10,301 bases of DNA from Pavlovales sp. CCMP2436 (lineage: Eukaryota > Haptophyta > Pavlovophyceae > Pavlovales): the NCBI GenBank assembly GCA_026770615.1, contig MU631342.1, positions 202,900 to 213,200 on the forward strand, read 5' to 3'. The notes below the pieces were generated by a model that was given only the letters and a program-made list of their open reading frames with translations, was not told the origin of the DNA and did not search any database. Both the position numbers and the translations under genes were made by a program. Positions 1 through 6,955 of the stretch are shown one piece after another (within the stretch, counting starts at the first letter, position 1; every line of letters begins with the position of its first letter).

Positions 1-89
<89 letters not shown>
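1..89. other. Homopolymer G run at contig edge
   Basis: Eighty-nine consecutive G residues start the window, and ordinary mixed sequence begins at base 90. A run this long and pure is typical of no-signal base calls in two-colour Illumina chemistry or of an assembly end. I treat it as an artefact. A genuine telomere or G tract would normally show interruptions or a repeat unit. Confidence 0.85.
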
Positions 90-90
<1 letters not shown>

Positions 91-357
91 TTGGGTGTGA
101 AAATTGTCAATCACCCTCCTGATGGGACCCCTGGCCGTTTGGTGGTGAAGCTGTACTTGACGACTTCAAACGCTTTGTCTTTTTGACATTTTGACTGCAA
201 TAAGTTGGAATAATATATACATATCTTGCAAAGGGCCAGTCATAGCTCATGTCCATGTGTGCATGTGTTTTGTTGCTCACACTCAGCTGTGGGGACGGTA
301 TCCGTGTGATCTGCTAAGGTCCCTTGATCCGAGTGTTTCTCAACGCTTGGGTCCGGT
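90..357. other. Non-coding stretch, no gene seen
   Basis: This mixed-composition sequence has no convincing ORF. It contains an AT-rich patch near 208-222 (ATAATATATACATAT), which could be a core-promoter-like element, and a loose GGGTG...CACCC inverted pair around 93-115. The overlapping ORFs here translate to irregular sequence rich in Cys and His and are not supported. Confidence 0.5.
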
Positions 358-397
358 GGAGACCTGTCAGGTGACGGACGTATTTCTAGATATTTAC
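358..397 (+). repeat. Left copy of a roughly 40-bp dispersed direct repeat
   Basis: The core GGAGACCTG(T/C)CAGGTGACGGA is followed by CGTA and then TTTCTAGATATTTAC. The same blocks recur in the same order and orientation at 1630-1681, where about a dozen extra A/T-rich bases separate the two halves. The pair brackets the acidic-protein gene and its upstream region. It could be a shared repeat-family end, a pair of terminal repeats, or a segmental duplication. Confidence 0.75.
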
Positions 398-421
398 ACA
401 CACACACACACACACACACAC
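396..421 (+). repeat. (AC)13 microsatellite
   Basis: Thirteen perfect AC dinucleotides directly follow the left copy of the dispersed repeat. This is a simple sequence repeat. The Thr-His and Cys-Val runs it creates in different frames are not coding evidence. Confidence 0.97.
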
Positions 422-491
422 TATACGCGGCCGATAAACAAGCGATGGCGAACAAGATACGTAGACGTGATCTACTGCATGTAGTAAATCA

Positions 492-1415
492 TTATTTGCA
501 CACCTGCTTAGCCACTCCCTCCTCCTCCGTCTCCTCCGTCTCCTCCTCCTTCTCACCCTCCCCCTCTGCACCCACTCTACCTTCCGCCCCCTCCCCAGCC
601 TCGAGCGGCTCCGCCACCTCCTCCGCCGACTCGAGCTCCACATCTCCGAGTTCGTCTCCAAACTCACCCGCAGCCTCCCCACTCACGCCCCCCACCTTCG
701 GACGCAGCGCAGCAGCAGTATTGGGCGTTGGCAATTCGCCTGTTACTTCACGCCTGGCAGTGCGAGCGGACCCGAGCCCGGCCTCCGCGCGTGTCCCCGT
801 AACGGCGATCGGCGACATATCCGCTATCAGCTGCAGCGAGGAGGGCGATGCCGTGTCCATCTGCGAGGCGAACCCGCCTCCTCCCAGTCGGTCGGCCGCC
901 AGCCTGTCCCCGAGCCCCTCCGCCCGGAGCCCATCGTCAGCATGACCGCCACGCGCAACCTCGGCCGCAGCCGCCGCGAGCGGGTCGCCGCGCGCTCGCT
1001 CCTCATAAATGTCCTCACTCGTGCCTGCTACGCTGCGTGCGGCCGCAGCGAGCGGGTCGACGGGCGTGTCGGCGGGCTGCGCTCTGTCATCGCTTGGCCA
1101 GAGGCCGTCGTCGTCGCCGTCCGATTCGAGCTCGCTCCCCGCCAGCTCCTCGGTCTCTACTTCGTCCGAAGGCCGGGTTACCTGCACCCGCGCGCGGCCG
1201 GCCACGCCCGAGGGCCCCACGCCGGCATTGCTAGCGGCAGGCGTCTTGGCGCCGTACGGCTGCACGCCAAGAATGGTGCTCGCCTCTGGACTCGTGAATG
1301 CCATGTCGACCCCGCCGCTCGTCGCCGAGGCGTCCGAGTCGGCGCTGCCGTCGTCGTCGTCGTCGTCACTGAAACCCTGCATCGAACCAACGACGAGCGG
1401 CGTCGACGACGACAT
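492..1415 (-). CDS. Hypothetical highly acidic low-complexity protein (307 aa)
   Basis: This is an uninterrupted minus-strand ORF with a true ATG at 1413-1415 and a TAA stop at 492-494. The protein is strongly acidic. It has a run of six Asp near residue 18, further Asp/Glu patches, and a Glu-rich C-terminus (roughly residues 270-300) encoded by GAG-rich triplet repeats. Residues around 120-165 hold two imperfect copies of a block starting DPLAAAA, which suggests internal duplication. I see no signal peptide, membrane segment or known catalytic motif. Acidic, disordered proteins of this kind include chromatin and transcription factors and Gag-like ORF1 proteins, but I do not recognise the family. 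The upstream sequence (1434-1582) holds a repeated GC-rich motif and an AT palindrome, as a promoter would. Triplet bias could fake such an ORF, so I am only moderately sure. Confidence 0.5.
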   Translation of the reverse strand: MSSSTPLVVGSMQGFSDDDDDDGSADSDASATSGGVDMAFTSPEASTILGVQPYGAKTPAASNAGVGPSGVAGRARVQVTRPSDEVETEELAGSELESDGDDDGLWPSDDRAQPADTPVDPLAAAARSVAGTSEDIYEERARGDPLAAAAAEVARGGHADDGLRAEGLGDRLAADRLGGGGFASQMDTASPSSLQLIADMSPIAVTGTRAEAGLGSARTARREVTGELPTPNTAAALRPKVGGVSGEAAGEFGDELGDVELESAEEVAEPLEAGEGAEGRVGAEGEGEKEEETEETEEEGVAKQVCK

Positions 1416-1433
1416 CGGCCAATGTTCTCCGTA

Positions 1434-1562
1434 GATCTCGCGCCCAGAGCGCCAAGCCGATCTCGCGCCCAGGCCAAAGTGGTAGAGCCGAAACCGAAGC
1501 CACAGCCGCAGTAGAGCCGAAGCGCCGCTCAGGATCTCGCGCCCAAGGAACTTCGCGCCCAG
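1434..1562 (-). promoter_or_regulatory. Four-copy CTCGCGCCCA motif cluster, putative promoter of the acidic-protein ORF
   Basis: Near-identical 14-mers lie at 1434-1447, 1459-1472 and 1533-1546 (GATCTCGCGCCCAG or ..AA), with a variant at 1549-1562 (AACTTCGCGCCCAG). Read on the minus strand they are (C/T)TGGGCGCGAGATC, which resembles the GGCGCGA core of E2F-type sites. A second short repeat, TAGAGCCGAA, lies between them at 1483-1492 and 1512-1521. The cluster ends 18 bases upstream of the minus-strand start codon, as expected for a promoter or 5' leader. The E2F comparison is inference from the core only. Confidence 0.45.
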
Positions 1563-1567
1563 CTGAT

Positions 1568-1582
1568 CGATTTTTAAAATCG
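1568..1582. promoter_or_regulatory. AT-rich perfect palindrome
   Basis: CGATTTT-T-AAAATCG is a 7-bp perfect inverted repeat around a single central T. It lies just upstream of the four GC-rich motifs relative to the minus-strand gene. It may be a TATA-like or dimeric-factor site. It could also be chance in an AT patch. Confidence 0.35.
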
Positions 1583-1607
1583 CCGAGTAATTCAGCTGGT
1601 GGTGACC

Positions 1608-1643
1608 GGATGGAGACCTGCCAGGGGATGGAGACCTGCCAGG
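1608..1643 (+). repeat. Tandem 18-bp duplication
   Basis: The unit GGATGGAGACCTGCCAGG occurs twice without a gap (1608-1625 and 1626-1643). The second unit runs into the right copy of the longer dispersed repeat at 1630. The left copy at 358 lacks this doubling, so the duplication probably arose at this site only. Confidence 0.9.
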
Positions 1644-1681
1644 TGACGGAACGTAGTAAAAAAATTTTTCTAGATATTTAC
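1630..1681 (+). repeat. Right copy of the dispersed direct repeat
   Basis: It matches the 358-397 repeat: GGAGACCTGCCAGGTGACGGA, then ACGTA, then an A/T-rich insertion, then TTTCTAGATATTTAC. The two copies are about 1.27 kb apart and in the same orientation. Confidence 0.75.
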
Positions 1682-1822
1682 GCGCTGCAGAGACTCTTAC
1701 TACAGCTTCCTCCTTCCCATTGCCCGGTCCGGGATGATTACTGGAACCCTGCTAGGCCACTAAGCAGGTGTCAGAGAGAACCAGCACCACACCCAGGAGA
1801 ACCCCCTTGCGTAACCACTAAG

Positions 1823-1896
1823 TGATTCCTAGTCTAATGGTTTAGGACCCCAGCCCTTAAGGGCGAATTTCGGTGGTTCAAATCCAATTCTTGGTC
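1823..1896 (+). other. tRNA-like element with pol III A and B boxes, probably a tRNA-derived SINE head or tRNA pseudogene
   Basis: TAGTCTAATGG (1830-1840) fits the A-box consensus TRGYNNARNNG. GGTTCAAATCC (1875-1885) fits the B-box consensus GGTTCRANYCC exactly. The 34 bases between them are the normal tRNA spacing. A four-pair D stem can form (1832-1835 with 1845-1848), and the T arm keeps three pairs next to the TTCAAAT loop. The acceptor halves do not pair and no proper 5-bp anticodon stem forms around the GCCCTTAAGGGC palindrome, so a working tRNA is unlikely. A tRNA-derived SINE promoter or a decayed tRNA fits better. An AATAAA-containing AT-rich stretch near 2190-2220 could be a SINE tail. 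Its flanks share the 10-mer ATTTGGTTAT (1943-1952 and 2197-2206). Confidence 0.5.
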
Positions 1897-2485
1897 CTTT
1901 ACGCCTTTGGCCCTTTTAGGTGGGCACCCTTTGGTAATATATATTTGGTTATCGCGCGCTTGAGCGCGCTGGCCCCGATCGCTGCCCAGCGGGGGAACAC
2001 GACAAACAGCAACCAGCAGATCATCTCCCTACACGTCCTTGCCCGGGTACACTACCGGAGATCCATCGGCACGCGCGGTGGCGCCTAAGCCAGCGCAGCC
2101 GACTAAGGCACGCAGCAAGCAATGGGCGACGCAGCGCTCAGACCAGCACAACATTCAGAACAGTCAGACGCCAGCATGAATCCCTATCATAAATAAATTT
2201 GGTTATATGTATATATATAGCGGCTCAGCATGGTTCAACCGGTGTTGTTCACTCACTGACTTGGTCGACGTCAGACGTTAGTCCTGGCAGCAGGGATGGT
2301 GGTGGTAGAGGTGAGGTTGGTGGTGAACTCGTAGCAATTGCCACGGGCTCAAAAGTCGGGTTTAGCCCCACACCTCCCTTCCCGTCTGGTTGAGCGCCGG
2401 GGAGGCGATTGAGAATTCGGACTGAAAAGATCGTCGTCTCTAGGCGAGCTGTCACAGGACACGTCATTCTAAAATTATAACTATG
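1897..2485. other. Intergenic sequence, no gene seen
   Basis: No ORF here has protein-like composition. Visible items are a GCGCGC-TTGA-GCGCGC hairpin near 1955-1970, the 10-mer ATTTGGTTAT at 1943-1952 and 2197-2206, an AATAAA close to 2193, a short TATATATA tract near 2209-2219, and a GGTGGTGGTAGAGGTGAGG purine-rich patch around 2298-2316. None of them makes a definable gene. Confidence 0.5.
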
Positions 2486-2530
2486 AAGGAACGAAACAGC
2501 ACAAAAAATTAATGAAAATCAACAACTCAA
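2486..2530 (+). repeat. Imperfect 45-bp direct repeat, copy 1
   Basis: The copy starts AAGGAACGAAACAGCACAAA and continues through AATGAAAATCAACAACTCAA. It matches the sequence at 2615-2660, 129 bases further on, with scattered substitutions. The A-rich composition suggests a repeat-family end or a duplicated spacer. Confidence 0.7.
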
Positions 2531-2614
2531 GCGATGAATTAATATCCTAAATCGCCTCTCGAGCTGCTGCGGCTGCCGCTGCCACCGTCCCCACCTCTCA
2601 CCTCACCCCTCACC

Positions 2615-2660
2615 AAGGAACGAAACAACACAAACAATCAAGTAAAAATCAATAAATCAA
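2615..2660 (+). repeat. Imperfect 45-bp direct repeat, copy 2
   Basis: The copy starts AAGGAACGAAACAACACAAA and continues through AAAAATCAATAAATCAAA. It is the same block as 2486-2530. A GC-richer segment with several CACCTC-like words lies between the two copies. Confidence 0.7.
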
Positions 2661-2734
2661 ATAGGGAGTGTGAACAAAAAATCGGTAGCCTTTTTCGGCT
2701 CCGCCTTTTTCTGAACAGCCCTCTTCAGAGAAAC

Positions 2735-2809
2735 GAACCGAAATCTCTTTACTTATTTCTGTTCGATACCGAAAAAGAACCGGACTTCTGTGATGACCTA
2801 TTTCGGTTC
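2735..2809. repeat. Inverted repeat with GAACCGAAAT arms
   Basis: GAACCGAAAT at 2735-2744 is answered by ATTTCGGTTC at 2800-2809. Related words CCGAAAAAG and CCTTTTTCGG occur between and just before the arms. The arrangement could be a long hairpin, a terminator-like fold or a factor-binding cluster. It has no attached gene that I can assign. Confidence 0.5.
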
Positions 2810-2814
2810 ATTCA

Positions 2815-3186
2815 ACGCCGTGATGGCGAAGGCGAAGGCTGTGAAGGCGATGGGCCGGCGACGGATCCGGCGCTCCCGGTGCCCCCGCTCGTTGCCGACG
2901 AGCCCGCCGCGCGCGCGCCAACGGCGAGGAATCCGGAGCCGAAGCCGGCGGCGGCGGTGGCGCTCCCGGCTTCGCTTGCGGGCACGCTCAACGTGCTGAC
3001 GGACACGCTCCACTTGCGGGCACCCTCAGCAACAACGACCCATTGGCGCGTGCTGGCCTTCCCCGATGAAGGCGATCAAGCTCGCGCAGGCGATCAAGCG
3101 CGCGCAGTATCTCGCTTACCAGCCCACGAAGGAGGATCTCGAGACCGCGGAGAAGCAGAACGAGGCCGCGGGCCACCTCTTCCGTT
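2815..3186 (+). pseudogene. Coding-like tract of unknown product, with a frame change near 3063
   Basis: Two stretches read like protein on the plus strand. The first, about 2822-3060, is Ala/Pro-rich and includes VPPLVADEPAARAPTARNPE. The second starts at an ATG at 3066 and reads MKAIKLAQAIKRAQYLAYQP, then a Lys/Glu/Gln-rich helix-forming stretch, with nearly all third bases G or C. They are in different frames and join near 3063, so there is an indel, an intron, or two unrelated segments. After about 3186 the plausible reading may shift frame again. The first half is also open on the opposite strand with similar composition, so strand is uncertain there. I do not recognise the product. Confidence 0.3.
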
Positions 3187-3505
3187 GTGGCTCCGCGGGC
3201 CTCCTCCTGCATGGTGGCGCCGCGCATTTCGGCGGCGCGCGTAGCGGTGCGCACGGCGACGGGCGGCGCGGCCGCGGGCAGGGCGGTGGTCGCGTGGCCA
3301 CGCGCCTTACCCGCTGCAGCGCGGCCACGCCAAGCCACGCTTACCCGCCCAGCAAACGAACGGCAAAAGCAAACGAGCAGAGATTTGCATTTCACGCGGG
3401 TTTTTTTCACTACGACTTACTTAATAGGAAGACAGGCAGCAGCAGTCAGGCAAATTTGATGTGTACGGCCGACGAATTCAGCCAGTGATCGCCCAGGTGG
3501 CGGGC
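3187..3505. other. Region between the coding-like tract and the retroelement 3' end
   Basis: GC-rich, partly repetitive sequence (GCGGGC and GCCACGC words) that is ambiguous on both strands. A T7 run at 3401-3407 would read as A7 on the minus strand, about 100 bases past the last plausible retroelement codon. It might mark the polyadenylate end of the element, but it is too short to be sure. Confidence 0.3.
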
Positions 3506-3579
3506 CTACGCGACTTCATGCCACGACTGCGTCTCTTGTCGCTGGTGGTATACGCCCTCAGCCCACTCCTCGGTGCCGT

Positions 3580-4145
3580 CATCGTCTGCGCCGCCGTGTG
3601 CTGCGCCGCCGCCACCGATGTTCTCCATACGCGCGCGCTGCGATGACCTTCGCGTGTCCACGCAAGGCGCACATACCGATCTCCTGCCGCATCTTCCACA
3701 GGAGGGCGGTGCGTGCGAGCTGTTCGGAGGGAGCTCCCGTGCGCCCTCGCAGTGCGCGTGCGCCCATGCTGGCGAAGTCGGCGACCAGCGTTTCCAAGCC
3801 GACCGAAAACTCCTCAAAGGCGCCAACTGCGAGAGCAGTGAACAGGTCGCCACCTGGGGGGCAGAAAGTCAGCGCGCGGGCCTCCATTGGGCCAGTCTGC
3901 CCGACTGGTGTGTGGAAGAAGTCGCGGTCGAGCTTGATGAGTTCCTTGATGCGCTCGCCAGGTAGTGCGTCGGCGCGCCTGCCCACCGCGCCCTGCGGGT
4001 ACTGCCCGTCGGTGTCCTTGTATCGAGTAGGGCAAAACGCGATGGTCTTGAGTTCGAATAGCCGCTAGACTGCGCGCCCACCCCAGTGGTCGTACTCGGC
4101 ATAAAAGTCGACCTTCGGCCCGGGTCGCCGGCCGACTCCGCCGTA
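3580..4145 (-). other. C-terminal PD-(D/E)xK-like nuclease and conserved tail of the RT protein
   Basis: Reading through TAG at 4065, the frame gives GPKVDFYAEYDHWGGRAV, the stop, then RLFELKTIAF. The ELK triplet (4047-4055) preceded by Asp (4107-4109 or 4092-4094) has the D...ExK layout of restriction-like endonucleases. It is followed by the Arg/Leu-rich segment GRRADALPGERIKELIKLDR and then GPMEARALTF and ALAVGAFEEFS. By my recollection these recur at the C-terminus of related protist RT proteins. Such nucleases nick the target DNA to prime reverse transcription. The nuclease assignment is from motif shape only, and no Cys/His zinc finger of the R2 type is evident beside it. Confidence 0.6.
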
Positions 4146-5399
4146 TTAGAGGTGGTAGGCCGCTGGGTTGGCGGCGAGCACCATCTCAAAGATGTCTCCA
4201 ACCTCGGTGCGCGCGAACGCACACACGGACCTCGCAAACTCCGCGAGGAGGGCGAGGATCGGGTCGTGCCGGAGCTTGGCGATATGGCCGCCGGTGACGC
4301 CTGCGCCCGTGGCTGCGACGAGGTTGTCTCCGAACGCGTCGATGAGGTGGCCGAAGAGCCGCGCGCCGCGCGCGACGAGGCCGGCGCAGATGGGGCTCTG
4401 GACGCCGAAGAAGCGCGCGGTGATCTCCACCCACTCGCCGGTGTTGCAGAGCCCGTAGCCGCCCGGTAGTGCAGCGACCCAGGCGGAGCTGTTGTGATCG
4501 AGGCTACTGAAGAGGTGTACGGCGCGATCGCTGCGGTGTCGCGCGTTGATCTGCATCTTGAGCACATCGTACCGGTGGTGAGCCTCCAGGTCGTCGGTGA
4601 GGTCCTTTTGCATGTTGAGGCACGCCTACCGGCGCTCCTGCTCGCCGTTGGCCATGCTTCCTCTGGAGGTAGGTGGAGCACGGAGGTTGGCCGATCTCCG
4701 TTGAGCCCCGCTCCTGTGGCGATACCGGCCTCCTGCTGCAGCAGCAACCAGCAGCGGCGGAAGGCCTGTCCCTGTAGAGGCGGTGGCAGAGAGCCTGCCC
4801 CGGAAGACGGCAGCTGGTATGCGCGCCAGCCGTGCTGCTGCATATCCACAAAGGATATCCGCCCCACCGTGCGCTCGACCTGCGGCAGCTCGAGCATCCC
4901 ACGCTGCGTGACGCCGCTGGCCGGGTTGGTCGCGTCGGCCCACACGTCGAGAAAGGCTGGCACCGCCTGCATCATGGTGCCACAGAAGTCGGCCGGCGCG
5001 ATGTCGACCATTCGCCGAAGTCCGGCGCCATGGTAGCGGCGGGGAAGCGCGACGCGGGCGGTCGCGAACTGATCGTCGTCGAGCGAGACTCCTAGCGCGT
5101 GCGTCGCCTGCGCGTGGATAATCGCGTCGAAGCGGGTGCATGCCTCGCGCGAGTGGTCTGGGTAGCAGTGCCGCGCAAAGTACTCGAATTTGCGCGCCGT
5201 GGAGAAGAGGGTCAAGAGCCAGAGCTGTTGCTTGTGTGACGAGCTGAGCGAAGTGATTAGCTTGGTTGAGATACATGCGATCTCGTCACACTTGCCAGCT
5301 AGGGCAAGCTTGATGTATTCCTCCGATCCGATGGGGATGCCGCAGCACATGACGCCGTAGTACGGAGTCAAGCCGTCGAGTAGGTGGCTGCGCATTAGG

Positions 5400-6060
5400 T
5401 GTCGAGGGAATCGATGTGGGCCTCATCGATCCAGCACTCGTACTTGGCCGGTTGCAAGAGCGCGTCATGGAAGCGCTGCATCACCGGGAAGACGATATGG
5501 GGCGGGCCGACCGCCCGTACATCGTCGTGGCCGGTCCGAGCGCCCCCACCGTATGGCCGCAGCTCTGCGTCCAGCACCTGTAGCTCGGGGTGGATGGAGA
5601 TCGCGAAGGCGACTCCGCCCTCCACCGACCCTTGGGCGACACCCGTCTCGCCGTCCCTGCCCATGAGCGTCAAGCCGCCGCTCTTGCCGCTGACGAAGAT
5701 GGGGTACTTGGAGGCAAGCGTGGCGTAGAAGAGGCGTGCGATCGGGGCAACGCCGGAGGAGCTGGCGAGGGTGCGCGCCACCATCTCTGCGCGGTCGCCC
5801 TCATTCACGTTGTAGATGTCGCATCCGGCGATGCAGAAGCTGGGGTTCTCGAGGAGCTCGCGCACGCCAAAGATGAGCTTCGTCCCGCCTGCCGAGACGA
5901 GCACTCCCAGCTGCTGCGGGAAGAGGTAGTCCTCGATCTCGCCGCGAAGGCCCTTGTTGAGGAAGACTTCCTTAGTGAGCCCCGTCTCAGCGCGCACGAG
6001 ATGCCGATTGGCCGCGCAGACTCCACAACGCCGGCCTGGACCGCACACTTGCGGAGTGGC
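5400..6060 (-). other. RT palm core
   Basis: The core holds ARPIGI, a frame change at the C4 run 5980-5983, then LTKEVF and PQQLGV, the motif A region GCDIYN (Asp codon 5818-5820), motif B GVAQGS, and motif C GHDDV (Asp codons 5521-5526). The first residue of motif C is His (CAC) where this class usually has Tyr or Phe, one transition from TAC. The spacing between motifs is normal for non-LTR-type RTs. The frame ends at a TAA at 5395, and the protein continues one frame over with PIGSEEYI. Confidence 0.85.
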
Positions 6061-6955
6061 ACGCACCGTGCGACGCAGAAGTCGAAGTAGAACCAGGGGG
6101 GCAGATCGCCGTTGGCGAAGGATGATGCCAGCCAGGCGTGCGACTCGAGCACGTGGCATGCAGCGTCGCCCACGAAAGGCTCCGTCGGGGCGAGTGGGAT
6201 GAGGTACTCGTATCGCCAGGGCGAGGCACCCTGTGCCTTGTCGGTCTTGAGCCCTCGGTATGCCTCCTCCATCTCCGTGACACCGACAACGAGACGGTTG
6301 GTGGTGTCGAGGCCCGGGATGACCGCTGGCACGGGGGACCTCCTGGGCGGATGCTTGGCGAGCATCTGCTGGAGCACGGCCGGGTCCGCGATGTCAGCGA
6401 GGCCGTGGCTCTGAAGCAGCTTTGCGGCGTCGGAGAACTTGCCCTCGGCGAGAAGGGCAACGGCCGCCTTGATGTCTCGCTCGGGGTTGGCTGGACGGGA
6501 GCGCCGGCTGCTGCGCTGCTGTGCCTCCGCCGCGCAGTCTCCAGACCAGTCAGCAACGAGACTGACAAAGTCTCCCTGCCCCCATCGGTCGAAGCGGGAG
6601 GCGAGCAGTTTGGCGCTCGCCAGACGTCCTTGGCGGCCCCCGCGGGCCGCGGGCTGCTTTCGGAGTAGTAGCGAGGGTAGGATCAGCAGCATCTTCAGCG
6701 CTCGCACCTCCTCCACCTCGTTGTCCAGCCCGGAGTTGCGGATGGCTTCGATGATGAGGACCGTCGCGGCGGCCCAGGGCTCGTGGAAGTCTCGGGGTAT
6801 GGCATCGAGTTGCCAAGACGTGTTCCCTGCGTGCCCGGCGACTTCGGCAACAGTGAGGTGGTCAGGACGGAGAAGTCGCGGCCGGTCGGGTCTGCGCTTG
6901 GCCGTGTGGGTAGGGCCATGGTTGGGCGCTCGACGTCCTCGCTCGACGATGGCGC

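Noticed and set aside
445..945. Plus-strand Ser/Pro-rich ORF (166 aa)
   Set aside because: It is the antisense reading of the Asp/Glu-rich triplet repeats of the 492-1415 minus-strand ORF, which is longer and has a clean ATG and an upstream motif array.
1853..1869. The string GCCCTTAAGGGCGAATT resembles an empty TA-cloning vector junction
   Set aside because: The bases before it do not match the vector (no GAATTC) and the next base differs. It also lies inside the tRNA-like element with A and B boxes correctly spaced around it, so chance similarity is likelier than vector contamination.
1823..1896. A functional tRNA gene
   Set aside because: The acceptor ends do not pair and no 5-bp anticodon stem with a 7-base loop forms, despite good internal promoter boxes.
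3401..3407. Poly(A) tail of the minus-strand retroelement (T7 on the plus strand)
   Set aside because: Seven bases are too few to call, and no target-site duplication is visible, so I only mention it as a possible boundary.
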